Below are positions 54,732 to 63,450 of a DNA stretch of 64,000 nucleotides, piece after piece. How positions within the stretch are numbered: position 1 is the first letter of the stretch; each line of letters begins with the position of its first letter. The translations under genes were made by a program, and so were the position numbers. The DNA comes from Thiocapsa roseilacustris. Lineage in GTDB: Bacteria; Pseudomonadota; Gammaproteobacteria; Chromatiales; Chromatiaceae. The stretch lies in assembly GCF_041903755.1 (NCBI RefSeq), contig NZ_JBBWVE010000027.1, positions 28,573 through 92,572 of the forward strand, given 5' to 3'. Under the pieces are notes generated by a model that saw only the letters and a program-made list of their open reading frames with translations, was not told the DNA's origin and ran no database searches.

Positions 54732-55511
54732 TCACAGCGACGTCAGGAAGGATAGCAGGCTGTCCTGCGGTTGGAATCGGGTTGGCGGGACGCCTGAGGG
54801 GTCGCTGTAGCCAAGGGCACGCTCCTTCAGTTTCAGATCGGCATGCAGATACCGATTCGTCGTCTCGATCGATTCGTGACCGAGCCAGAGGGCGATGACG
54901 GTCAGGTCAACCCCGTTGTTCAGGAGGGCCATGGCGGCGGTGTGTCGAAGGGTATGCGGAGTGATCCTGCGGCCCCGCAACGTGGGACAGGTGGTGCTGG
55001 CCGAGGCGACATGTCGGCTGACCGTGCGTTGTAACGCGTCGGCACTGAGAAAGCCGCCGCGCATGCCGGGAAAGAGCGGCTCGTCGGCGAGCCCCTGTTG
55101 TTCGGCCAACCAGACGCTGACTTCGCCGACAACGTGACTGCGCAACGGTGTGCATCGGGTTTTCCGGCCTTTTCCCAGGCAGTGGATGTGTGCCCCCACC
55201 CCGAGTTCGACATCTCGGCAGCGTAAGGCGCGCAGTTCGGCGTTGCGCATCCTGGTCTGCACCGCCACCAGCAGGAGCGTATGGTCGCGGCGGCCGATCC
55301 ACGTGGACACATCCGGCGCCGACAACAGCGCCGCGGTCTCCTGCTCATTCAGGAACGCGACCGACCGTTGTTCGTGGCGCTTGGTCGGGATGGCCTGAGT
55401 GCGGTCAGCGATTTTGATGGTTTCGCGATCAAGTTGCGTGATGGGGGTCGGCGAAGCGCTCCCCCGGTCTCGCGCGGCCGGGGTGTGGGCCGGCGGCGCG
55501 AGGTGGATCAA
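54732..55511 (-). CDS. Tyrosine recombinase (XerC-like), N-terminally truncated
   Basis: 259 residues. The catalytic domain is complete: Arg in TRMRNAELRALRC, the H-x-x-R box TPHTLRHTAAMALL, His in WLGHES and nucleophile Tyr in TNRYLHADL. The usual N-terminal core-binding (SAM-like) domain is missing: family-like sequence begins at AIPTKRHEQ, and the first ~40 residues (MIHLAPPAHTPAARDRG) come from the adjacent element. Start is a TTG at 55511. Binding of DNA is likely impaired. The boundary near 55400 marks where the DDE/ATPase element joined. Confidence 0.75.
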   Translation of the reverse strand: MIHLAPPAHTPAARDRGSASPTPITQLDRETIKIADRTQAIPTKRHEQRSVAFLNEQETAALLSAPDVSTWIGRRDHTLLLVAVQTRMRNAELRALRCRDVELGVGAHIHCLGKGRKTRCTPLRSHVVGEVSVWLAEQQGLADEPLFPGMRGGFLSADALQRTVSRHVASASTTCPTLRGRRITPHTLRHTAAMALLNNGVDLTVIALWLGHESIETTNRYLHADLKLKERALGYSDPSGVPPTRFQPQDSLLSFLTSL

Positions 55512-55526
55512 GCGCAGTGGCGGGAC

Positions 55527-55745
55527 TCAGAACAACAGGGGATCGTCGAAATCCGGTCCGTCGAACAGGTCCGGTTGGTGGTCGTGAGGCCGGTTTTCGT
55601 CGCGTTCGGCATCGCGAATTTGGGAGGCGTAGCGGGTCTCGAACTGATCGGTCAGTCGGAAGAGGACCTCCCGGATGGCGAGGACCGCGTCATCGGACAA
55701 GGGTGGCCAGAAGAATGGCTGCAGGGTGGTATAGGGCTGCGGCAT
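55527..55745 (-). CDS. Small acidic protein of the DDE/ATPase element
   Basis: 72 residues, ending FDGPDFDDPLLF; Pro/Asp-rich C-terminus, helical centre (AVLAIREVLFRLTDQFETRY). It follows the ATPase gene on the same strand and is part of the same transposition unit. No recognised domain; possibly a targeting or accessory factor. Confidence 0.6.
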   Translation of the reverse strand: MPQPYTTLQPFFWPPLSDDAVLAIREVLFRLTDQFETRYASQIRDAERDENRPHDHQPDLFDGPDFDDPLLF

Positions 55746-55763
55746 GGTGGTGCTCCGAGTGGG

Positions 55764-56609
55764 TCAACGTGGCAGGGCAGCCCGCCGCGGGGTGGCGGTG
55801 GCGGGCGGGGTGAAGACCTCGAGGAAGAGCGCCTCGTCGAGGTGGGGGCGCTCGGTTTGGGCGGCGACGGCGAGCAGCTCGGCGGCCAGGGTGGCGAGGA
55901 TGCGGTAATTGCCGGCGGCGTGGTCGCAGAGGGTGTGTTGCAGGGGCTCGCTCATGAGGGCGGCGTTGCCGGCGCTGGCGCACAGGTGTTGCAGGCAGGC
56001 GAGCAGCTCCTCGCGGCGCGCATGCTCGGTGGCCAGACGGGTGCGGATGCGCGAGCCCAGGGGCAGCAGCTCCTCGCGGCGCAGGTGATCGGTGAGGCGG
56101 GTATCCCCGGCGAGGACGACGCACAGCAGCGGTTGGGAGTCGAAGCGGGCACTGGCGAGCAGGCGCAGCTCGTTGAGCACGGCGGGACTCATTTCCTGGG
56201 CCTCGTCCACCAGCAGCACGGCACGCCGACGCGTCGTCTCCAGATGGCCGAGCCAGGTGGCACGCAGCGCCTTGAAGCCGCCCCAGCGGTTGTGCGGACG
56301 CAGCGGGACGCTGAACAGCTCGCCGAGCTCGCGGTAGAAATCCCCGAGGCTGCTTTGCGGATGGTCGATGGCGCCGACGGCCAGATCCGGGAGCCGGGCG
56401 AGGCGCTCGGCGAGCAGACGCAGCACCACGCTTTTGCCGGTGCCCGGTTCGCCGTGGATCATCGCAAACCCGCCCTCGCGGATCTGCGCCTGCTCGATGC
56501 GCCACAGGAACTGCTCCACGCGCGGGGGGATGTAGAGGGCCTCGATGGGCAGTTCCGAGGAGAAGGGATGCCATTTCAGGCCGTAGAGGGCGAGCAGTCG
56601 CGCATTCAT
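55764..56609 (-). CDS. ExeA/TnsC-like AAA ATPase of a transposon
   Basis: 281 residues. P-loop HGEPGTGKSVVLRLLAERLA near 50, Walker B AVLLVDEAQEMSP near 135, sensor region LLCVVLAGDTRLTDHLRR. It begins MNARLLALYGLKWHPFSSEL, typical of ExeA-family ATPases that accompany DDE transposases (comparable to TnsC, TniB, MuB). The start overlaps the stop of the DDE gene by ATGA. It would choose targets and activate the transposase. Confidence 0.85.
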   Translation of the reverse strand: MNARLLALYGLKWHPFSSELPIEALYIPPRVEQFLWRIEQAQIREGGFAMIHGEPGTGKSVVLRLLAERLARLPDLAVGAIDHPQSSLGDFYRELGELFSVPLRPHNRWGGFKALRATWLGHLETTRRRAVLLVDEAQEMSPAVLNELRLLASARFDSQPLLCVVLAGDTRLTDHLRREELLPLGSRIRTRLATEHARREELLACLQHLCASAGNAALMSEPLQHTLCDHAAGNYRILATLAAELLAVAAQTERPHLDEALFLEVFTPPATATPRRAALPR

Positions 56610-57208
56610 CGGATATCTTCGGCGGTGTTCAGGGGCAGATAGGCCGGCGGCAGGCCGGTCGCGGCATGGGTCTCGAGGAGCTGGCGCAGCAGCGGCGCGA
56701 TGCCGCCGGGCGCGCGCGGTTGCGGGGGCGGTGCGCCGGGCACCAGCGCACGGCGGGCCTCCCCGGCATTGGCGGCCTTATCCAGCGGGCGCACGGCACT
56801 CAGGATCGCGCCGCCGTGCGGATCCACCAGATCGACATGGGCCAGATCCCAGCGCGCGTAGCGCAGATGCACCGTCTCCAGGGCGCGGTAGCGCGCGGGG
56901 ATTTCCAGGCGGATGCCGGCCAGGCTGACGGTGCCGTCGGCCCGGCGCTGGCGTCGCGCGCCCTCGATGCGAAAGGCCGCGCGCAGAGCAGCGGCGTCCG
57001 GGCAGGGGCGCGCCACGGTCGGGCCCTCCAGATAGCGCGCCAGCGGCGTGGCGGCCAATTCCGAATGGGTGCTGCGGTGATACTCCTGCTCGACCCAGGC
57101 TTGGGTGGCGCGGTTGAGAGTGTCCAAGGTCAGCCCCGGCTCGCCTTCGAGCATCGCCATCAGGCGGCCTTCCACGCGGCCCCAAAAGGCCTCTTGCTTG
57201 GCGTTCTG
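56606..57208 (-). pseudogene. DDE transposase, 3' part (split by RIT element)
   Basis: C-terminal part of an integrase-type (rve-fold) transposase: NAKQEAFWGRVEGRLMAMLE, HRSTHSELAATPLARYLEGP and a C-terminal Mu-like beta domain (LEIPARYRALETVHLRYARW). The third acidic residue of the DDE triad is E in KQEAFWG. Codons join in frame to 60642-60971 when the RIT element (57209-60641) is removed. Its stop overlaps the ATPase start. Confidence 0.85.
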
Positions 57209-57369
57209 GTACTTACGTGGCTGAACACATAACTATCAGTATGTGGCGCTCGAAACTATGTGGCCGAGCACTGAACTGCCCACCTGATCGCTGAGGATCG
57301 GCCAAAAAGGCGCCACATAACTGCGGCGCTGTTGGTCATCATGACGCCTCTTACAGACGGAGGTTGATC

Positions 57370-58617
57370 ATGATTGAGACGCTCTTGAAGCGGTCCGCCG
57401 TGCTCGCTCGCTACCAGGACGCCCCGTACGCATTGGAGAGAGATGCGTTCCTGACAGCCTGCGCGCAAGCGGGCTATTCCAACGCCATGCTGAAGAAGAT
57501 CGCCTGGGGGTTGCTGGCGGTTGCCGACAGCATTGATCTCAGCGTCCAGATCAGCACACAGGACATTGAGCTGGCCGTGGAGCGTCGGACGCATTTCACA
57601 CGCCAGAGGACCGATCCCCAAGCGAACAGCTCGCCGGACACGCGACAGTTGCTCATCCGCTTCGCCACGCAATGGGTTCGGAGCATGGGCGCGTTGCGGC
57701 TGCCCGAGGCGGAGTACTCGCCTTTTACAGCGCAGTGTGAGGTCTTTGACCGGTATCTGCGCGAGGAACGCGGCTTGTCGTCGGTGACGATTGCCACGCG
57801 CCGTGAGCGCCTCGTGTGGTTTTTCCGTGAGCTGAATCCGTCTCGGCAGGCCTTGTACGACATCCTCATCTCCGACATCGATGCGTTCCTGGAGGCGAAA
57901 GGCAAACAGGGTTGGACACGCGCCTCGTTGTCCGCCTTGGCGGGTTCCTTGCGCAGTTTCTTCACGTTTGCCGAAGCCCGAGGTTGGTGTGCTCCGGGAC
58001 TGGCCGCTGTCATCGAGTCACCTCGGTTGTATGCCCGTGAAGGTCTTCCCGAAGGTCCCGACTGGAACGATGTCCAGCGCCTGCTGGCCAGTTGCAACAC
58101 CGATCGCCCTGTCGACATGCGTGACCAGGCGATTGTGCTGTTGCTGGCGATGTACGGCTTGCGTCGAGGGGAGGTGGCCGGGCTGTCTCTGGAGGATCTG
58201 GACTGGGAACAGGACCGGATCCAGGTGCGCAGGCCCAAGCAACGCCTCGCGCAACGCTACCCATTGCAGCCCGCCGTCGGTCAAGCCATTCTGCGCTATC
58301 TGCGTGAGGTGCGACCACGGTGCGCCGAGCGGGCGCTCTTTCTTTCCCTCCTCGCACCGATCCGCCCGCTATCGGCGGCAAGCATCACGGCCCTTGTCCA
58401 CAATCGCCTAAGTCGTCTGGGCCTGACGCTGGCGCCGCGTGGGGCGCACTGTTTGCGACACGCCTGCGCCAGTCATCTGCTGGCTTCGGGATTTACCCTG
58501 AAGCAGATCGGTGATCACCTCGGTCATCGCGCGGCCAATTCCACGTTGAGTTACACCAAGGTCGATCTGGTGGGGCTCCGGCAAGTGGCCGACATCGATC
58601 TGGGGGCACTGCGATGA
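57370..58617 (+). CDS. RIT recombinase A (tyrosine recombinase)
   Basis: 415 residues, ATG 57370 with GGAGG 6 bases upstream. An N-terminal segment of ~110 residues is followed by a SAM-like core-binding domain (EVFDRYLREERGLSSVTIAT) and the catalytic domain: Arg in MYGLRRGEVAGL, HCLRHACASHLL box, HLGHRAANSTLSYTK with the nucleophile Tyr. Ends with ATGA overlap into recombinase B. It is the longest of the trio. Confidence 0.92.
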   Translation: MIETLLKRSAVLARYQDAPYALERDAFLTACAQAGYSNAMLKKIAWGLLAVADSIDLSVQISTQDIELAVERRTHFTRQRTDPQANSSPDTRQLLIRFATQWVRSMGALRLPEAEYSPFTAQCEVFDRYLREERGLSSVTIATRRERLVWFFRELNPSRQALYDILISDIDAFLEAKGKQGWTRASLSALAGSLRSFFTFAEARGWCAPGLAAVIESPRLYAREGLPEGPDWNDVQRLLASCNTDRPVDMRDQAIVLLLAMYGLRRGEVAGLSLEDLDWEQDRIQVRRPKQRLAQRYPLQPAVGQAILRYLREVRPRCAERALFLSLLAPIRPLSAASITALVHNRLSRLGLTLAPRGAHCLRHACASHLLASGFTLKQIGDHLGHRAANSTLSYTKVDLVGLRQVADIDLGALR

Positions 58618-59555
58618 TCCTCAGTGCAATCGTCTCACAGTACATCTCCCACAAGCGTGCTTTGGGTTACCGGTTTCAGACCGAGGACGCGATCCTCCGG
58701 TCGTTTTGTCGTTGCGTCGGTGACCAGCCACTCGCGCAGATCGAACCCCATGAGATTCTCCCCTTCCTCAACGGCAACGGACCGGTGACGGCGTACTGGG
58801 AGAAGAAATACCGCGTTCTGTCGGGGCTCTACCGGTTCGCCCTGGCCCGTGGGTATGTGGTCTGCATCCCGCTGCCCCGGACGGTTCCCGCGCAGACGCT
58901 GCCCGCGTTCGTCCCGTATATCTACGCTCGGGCGGAACTCAAACGCTTGCTCGAGGCGGTGCCTGCGGCCTGTTCCAGCCGAGCACGTATCGATGCCGAC
59001 GTGTTTCGAACCGTTCTGCTCCTGCTCTACGGCGCAGCGCTGCGGATCAGCGAAGCGCTCTCGCTCAGCATCGCCGACGTTGATTTGCCGCGCGCCTGCC
59101 TGCGGGTTCGCGGGACGAAGTTCTACAAGACACGTGATGTGCCATTGGGCGCGGACCTGATACAGGTCCTGAGCGACTACATTCGTGCCAATCCGCGCCT
59201 GCAGTCGGCCGCCGCAACGGCGCCTTTGTTCTGCCTTCGGGATGGCGCACCGCTGACGAGGTCTGCCGTCCACGGTGCCTTTCGACGCCTCCGCATTGCG
59301 GCGGGGATTGTTCGCGAGGGCGGTCCAAGGCGACAACCACGCCTGCATGATCTTCGCCACACGGCAGCCGTCCACCGTCTCGTCGCGTGGTATCGCAGCG
59401 GTGCCGACCTGAACGATCTGTTGCCCAAATTGGCCACCTATCTCGGACACGTCGATCTTTCGGCGACGCAGCGTTACTTGACCATGACGGCGGATCTGCT
59501 CCACGAGGCCAGCCTGCGCTTCGAACGCTATACACTGGAGCACGCCCATGAGTGA
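58614..59555 (+). CDS. RIT recombinase B (tyrosine recombinase)
   Basis: 313 residues. Core-binding domain (ISHKRALGYRFQTEDAILRS) and catalytic domain with Arg in LYGAALRISEALSLS, RLHDLRHTAAVHRLV box, YLGHVDLSATQRYLTMT carrying Tyr. Overlaps A by ATGA and C by 8 bases, so all three are translationally coupled. The strict coupling suggests the proteins act as one complex. Confidence 0.92.
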   Translation: MILSAIVSQYISHKRALGYRFQTEDAILRSFCRCVGDQPLAQIEPHEILPFLNGNGPVTAYWEKKYRVLSGLYRFALARGYVVCIPLPRTVPAQTLPAFVPYIYARAELKRLLEAVPAACSSRARIDADVFRTVLLLLYGAALRISEALSLSIADVDLPRACLRVRGTKFYKTRDVPLGADLIQVLSDYIRANPRLQSAAATAPLFCLRDGAPLTRSAVHGAFRRLRIAAGIVREGGPRRQPRLHDLRHTAAVHRLVAWYRSGADLNDLLPKLATYLGHVDLSATQRYLTMTADLLHEASLRFERYTLEHAHE

Positions 59556-60546
59556 ACCCGGAGTGCTCGGTCCTTGGGTGCGGCGTTTCCTGCTCGAGTA
59601 TTTGGTGTTGGAGCGCAACCTCTCGATCAACACCCAGCGCAGCTATCGTGACATGTTGGCGTTGCTGCTGCCCTTCGTCAGTGATCGTCTCCACAAGGCG
59701 ATTGACCATCTGAAGATCACCGACCTAACGCCGGATCTCATCCGCGCATTTCTCGCCGATGTCGAAGCGCACCGAGGCTGCATGGTGGCGACCCGCAACC
59801 AGCGCCTCGGGGCCGTGCATGCCTTCGCACAATTCATCGGGGAGCGCAATCCGGAGTCTATCGAGTGGTGTATGCAGGTTCGTCAGATCCCGTTCAAGAA
59901 GACCGACCATCCGCTGATCACCTACCTTGAAAAAGCGGAGATGGAGGCGCTGCTGGCGTCGCCGGATCGACAAACAATGCAAGGGCAGCGTGATTATGCC
60001 CTGTTGCTGTTCCTGTACAACTCAGGAGCGCGTGCCAGCGAGGCGGCATCGCTTAGAATCGGGGACATCGATTGGTATGCCCACTGCGTCAGGATTCTTG
60101 GCAAGGGAAACAAACAGCGCTTGTGTCCATTGTGGTCAGTCACACTCGATGAATTGAAACGCCTAGCCGCACAACGCGGGCAGGAACAGCGTGTGTTTCT
60201 GAATCGCAATGCTCAACCGATCACCCGGTTCGGCATTCACACCTTGGTCGAACGCCATGCCTTGAGAGCCTGCACTCAGGTTCCGTCGCTCGCCACGAAA
60301 CGCGTCAGTCCACATGTCATCAGACACAGCACGGCAACGCACCTGCTGCGTTCGGGGGTGGACATCAATACCATCCGGGTCTGGCTGGGTCACGTCTCGC
60401 TGAACACGACCAACATCTATGCAGAGACCGACCTGGAGACCAAAGCCCGCGCTCTCGCCATCTGTGCGCCACCGACGGATGGGGACGGGGCGGCTACGTC
60501 CTGGCACAAGCAGCCCGATCTGATGGTGTTCCTTCGGGGTCTTTGA
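59548..60546 (+). CDS. RIT recombinase C (tyrosine recombinase)
   Basis: 332 residues. Core-binding domain LVLERNLSINTQRSYRDMLA, catalytic Arg in NSGARASEAASLRIGDID, SPHVIRHSTATHLLRSG box and WLGHVSLNTTNIYAETD with Tyr. Ends 12 bases before a cluster of TATGTGGCGC motifs, the likely binding sites at the right end of the element. All catalytic residues intact. Confidence 0.92.
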   Translation: MSEPGVLGPWVRRFLLEYLVLERNLSINTQRSYRDMLALLLPFVSDRLHKAIDHLKITDLTPDLIRAFLADVEAHRGCMVATRNQRLGAVHAFAQFIGERNPESIEWCMQVRQIPFKKTDHPLITYLEKAEMEALLASPDRQTMQGQRDYALLLFLYNSGARASEAASLRIGDIDWYAHCVRILGKGNKQRLCPLWSVTLDELKRLAAQRGQEQRVFLNRNAQPITRFGIHTLVERHALRACTQVPSLATKRVSPHVIRHSTATHLLRSGVDINTIRVWLGHVSLNTTNIYAETDLETKARALAICAPPTDGDGAATSWHKQPDLMVFLRGL

Positions 60547-60641
60547 TCCGTGATCGACCGTTATGTGGCGCTCGTCTGACGGGCGGTTCGGCACAGCGCG
60601 ACGCGCCAGACGCTGCGCCACATAGATTCAGGCGCCACATA

Positions 60642-60971
60642 CTGATAGGGCGAATAGGGCAAGGTGGTCTGGTGCAGGACGCCCAGTCGGGCCAGTCCGG
60701 CGGTCGTCTCCTCGGCCAGCATCGCCGCGCCGTTGTCGGTCATCAGGGCGCGCGGCAGGCCGCGCTTCATGAACGCTTGGGACAGCCCGTGCACCAGCAC
60801 CTCGGCGGTCTCGTTGGTGTACCACTGCAGATGACAGACCAGACGCGAGCGGTCGTCGATGACGCCGAACAGCAACGGCGTCAGCCAGGTTCCGGACGGC
60901 GTGAGCACCTTGCGCGAGCCGTGGTGGAAATCCAGGTGCCACAGTATGCGGTGCACCGCATACTGTGGCAT
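60642..60971 (-). pseudogene. DDE transposase, 5' part (split by RIT element, N-terminus lost)
   Basis: 110 codons: ILWHLDFHHGSRKVLTPSGT, GVIDDRSRLVCHLQWY, and LPRALMTDNGAAMLAEETTA up to TTLPYSPYQ. Catalytic Asp residues: LDFH and MTDNG. In frame with 56606-57208 once the RIT element is excised. The natural N-terminus (helix-turn-helix) is absent: upstream of VHRILWH the sequence turns into a 34-bp palindrome. Confidence 0.85.
60937..60970. repeat. 34-bp perfect palindrome at the 5' break of the DDE gene
   Basis: TGCCACAGTATGCGGTG (60937-60953) followed directly by its exact complement to 60970. One arm is the native coding sequence for HRILWH; the other is an inverted copy of it. A fold-back duplication at a deletion edge would produce this. 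Confidence 0.9.
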
Positions 60972-61111
60972 ATGTGGAGTCCCGCATTATGCGCAGTCGG
61001 ATTCCGTGAGGTCGGACATGGCGCTTGAATACCCTGGGGATTTCGCTAGGTCGGCGCGTCTATCGCAGCGCATAACATGACTGCTCCATCCCTAACAATT
61101 TGGAGTACGTC

Positions 61112-61532
61112 ATGCTCAACGACTACGTGGTCGACCCCAGTGCGCAGGAGCGGCTTCGCCGTGGAAGCGCCGGAAGCCACTTGGACGGCTTCACCGACTG
61201 GCTTGCAGCCCACCAATACACCGACATGACGATCCGCAGCTATATTGGGGCTGCCGATCGGTTCATGACGTGGTGGGCTGACGTATCCGCAGGGGCAGCC
61301 TTACCCGGACCGGACCACGCGTGTTTGGCCGGGTATCGGGAGCATCTCTCCGCAGTTGAGCACCCAGGCGCGCGAACTCATGAGCGGGGCAACGCCTATT
61401 GCGGGGCCCGGCGTTTCTTGGTGTTTCTTCAACACACCGGCATCATCCCGACGATGCCGCCGGCCGGCCGCCCACGGCAGGAGCTGGAGATCCGGTTTTG
61501 CAGTTGGATGCTCCAGCACCGGGGGGTATGCC
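61112..61532 (+). pseudogene. Tyrosine recombinase 5' part, interrupted by IS
   Basis: About 140 codons from ATG 61112 (GGAG 6 bases upstream). It encodes core-binding domains: TDWLAAHQYTDMTIRSYIGA, RRFLVFLQHTGIIP and RFCSWMLQHRGVC. Reading continues exactly at 63456 when the 1918-bp IS and one ATGCC copy are removed, giving ...HRGVCQSTLDGYARVVDRL. The catalytic domain is not present in either part. Confidence 0.85.
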
Positions 61533-63450
61533 GAGCCCTTTGCGCTGTCAGTAAGTTACTGAAGCAACAGGCTGCACCGGGTCGAGACATTTTCGTTTAC
61601 CCCGGTTCCGGGGGCGGCATCGACGATCGATCAGTGGCTTACGTGGGCGGGGTCGGGCGATGAGCGAATAGTCACCCCGGCCTCGCGGGGCGTGCAAAGA
61701 GGCGGCCGCCAAGGGATCATATCGTTGTCGAGACGATCCTTTGCAGGAGGACCCCATGGCGACCATTGAACCGAGCTTGTTTGACTGGCGGGATGTCGAA
61801 GCGTGCAGCGACTTGGATCGCTTCTACCTGGCGCGGGATCATCTCCCGGATGCGCGGTTGCTGCAATACCTGGAAGTCATGCGCGGGGCGGGCCGCGACG
61901 ACTACCCGGTGGCGGCGATGTGGAATGCACTGATCGCCGGGGTGGTCTTCCAGCATCCCTCGGTGGAAGCGCTGCTGCGCGAACTGGCGCGCAACCCCGC
62001 ATTAATGCAGGCGTATGGCTTTGCGGTCTTACCGATCCAGCGCAAGCCGGTGACACGGTTGGTACGCGATGCGGCAACCGGACGCCTGCAGGCGGTGCGC
62101 GAGGCGCCGGCCGATCCGCGTGCGGCGGTGCCCACCAGTTCGAGCTTCTCGCGTTTTCTGGCCAACGTCGTCGAATTGGAGGAGACGTTGGGGATGGTGA
62201 CGGGGATGATCGTGCCCCTGCGCGAGCAGTTGATGGCGGCGTTGCCGGATTTCGGCGGTCATCTCGGCTATGACGGCAAGGCCATCGAGAGCCACAGCAC
62301 CGGGCGGGCCAGTCGCACCACCGGGGCGACCTCCGATCCGGAGGCCGATTGGGGCAAGCACGAAACCGGCGGGATCGACGCGCGCACCGGCAAGGCTTGG
62401 AGCAAGGTCAAGAGCTGGTTCGGCTACGGTCTGCACCTGATCGCCGACACCCGCTACGAGATCCTCGTGGCGATGCACCTCACCCCGGCCTCCCACGCCG
62501 AGCAGCCCGAGTTGCAGGCAATGATCAGGGAGCTGTTCGCCGAGACCCCCGCGTTGGCGCAGCGCTGCGCCGACTTCAGCGCCGATCGCGGTCTGGACAG
62601 CGCCGAAACCAAGGCGCTGTTGTGGGATGAGTACGGTATCCGCCCCTTGATCGACACCCGCGAACTGTGGCGCGAGGAGAAGCAACACCCCGACTACGAC
62701 CCGTCCAAGCCGATCACGCGCCCCCTCTTCCCCGAGCGGGTCGACACCATCGTGCATACCGAGAAGGGCAGCGTTCACTGCATCTGCCCGCACACCGGCG
62801 TGCAGCGCGACTTGGCCTTCCAGGGTTTCGAGGCCGATCGCAACGCCCTGAAATACCGCTGCCCGGCCGCCGCCTACGGGCTGGACTGCCAAGGCCGCGA
62901 CGCCTGTCATCAAGCCGGCGGCGTCTCGCCCGGCGACTACGGGCGCATCGTGCGGATCCGCCTGGAGACCCATGATCGGCGCATCTTCGTGCCCACGCCC
63001 CACGGCAGCCCGAGTTGGCAGCGCGGCTACAACCGGCGCAGTGCTCTGGAGCGCATCAACAACCGCATCGACAACAGCTTCGGCTTCGAGCGGCACTTCA
63101 TTCGGGGTCGGGCGAAGATGACTACCCGCGTCGGCTTGGCCCTGGCGGTCATGATGGCGATGGCCTTGGGGCATGTTCGGCAAGGGCGTATCGAACAGAT
63201 GCGCTCGTTGGTGCAGCCGATCCCCGCCACCTGCTAGCCTGCCCCCCTTCATGGCTCCGGGTCAGGCCGCAGCGGCGTTGCCTGCGGGCAGGGCTGTCCG
63301 TCGTCTGGCGTTATTGAGAGTGAATCTTATTTGCGGACCCTGCCGCGCTGCCGAGCGTCCCCGATGGCGTGAAAAACCCGCCGTGCAGGCTGGCTCGACC
63401 GTCGACGATGCTCAGCAGGTCCGGGAAAAACGCAGCAGCGCAAATGGCTC
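61533..63450 (+). mobile_element. 1918-bp insertion sequence with ATGCC target duplication
   Basis: Terminal inverted repeats GAGCCCTTTGCGCTG (61533-61547) and CAGCGCAAATGGCTC (63436-63450), 14 of 15 matching. ATGCC is present directly on both sides (61528-61532 and 63451-63455), a 5-bp duplication. Carries one transposase. Intact. Confidence 0.92.
61756..63237 (+). CDS. DDE transposase of the 1.9-kb IS (IS1182/IS4-like)
   Basis: 493 residues, ATG 61756 with AGGAGG 5 bases upstream. N-terminal helical region (LDRFYLARDHLPDARLLQYL, FQHPSVEALLRELARNPALM), catalytic Asp in GYDGKAIESHSTG, Asp in FSADRGLDSAETK, and C-terminal Glu in INNRIDNSFGFERHF. A Cys-containing segment (YGLDCQGRDACHQ) sits before the last motif, as in transposases with a DDE_Tnp_1 domain. 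Complete and probably active. The exact IS family needs a database match. Confidence 0.85.
   Translation: MATIEPSLFDWRDVEACSDLDRFYLARDHLPDARLLQYLEVMRGAGRDDYPVAAMWNALIAGVVFQHPSVEALLRELARNPALMQAYGFAVLPIQRKPVTRLVRDAATGRLQAVREAPADPRAAVPTSSSFSRFLANVVELEETLGMVTGMIVPLREQLMAALPDFGGHLGYDGKAIESHSTGRASRTTGATSDPEADWGKHETGGIDARTGKAWSKVKSWFGYGLHLIADTRYEILVAMHLTPASHAEQPELQAMIRELFAETPALAQRCADFSADRGLDSAETKALLWDEYGIRPLIDTRELWREEKQHPDYDPSKPITRPLFPERVDTIVHTEKGSVHCICPHTGVQRDLAFQGFEADRNALKYRCPAAAYGLDCQGRDACHQAGGVSPGDYGRIVRIRLETHDRRIFVPTPHGSPSWQRGYNRRSALERINNRIDNSFGFERHFIRGRAKMTTRVGLALAVMMAMALGHVRQGRIEQMRSLVQPIPATC

Larger units (their letters stand above)
57209..60641 (+). mobile_element. RIT element (three tyrosine recombinases in tandem)
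   Basis: About 3.43 kb inserted into the DDE gene. Inverted ends include CTATCAGTATGTGGCGC at 57233-57249 and its complement at 60632-60648, with further TATGTGGC motifs at 57257, 57310, 60560 and 60612. The trinucleotide CTG flanks both sides (57206-57208 and 60642-60644). Inside are three overlapping recombinase genes in the order typical of RIT (recombinase-in-trio) elements. Element limits are defined by restoring the target reading frame. Confidence 0.85.

Noticed and set aside
54607..54735. Integron attC site
   Set aside because: The TATGCCG motifs lack the attC core (GTTRRRY) and paired R/L box layout, and no integron integrase patch is seen in the recombinase.
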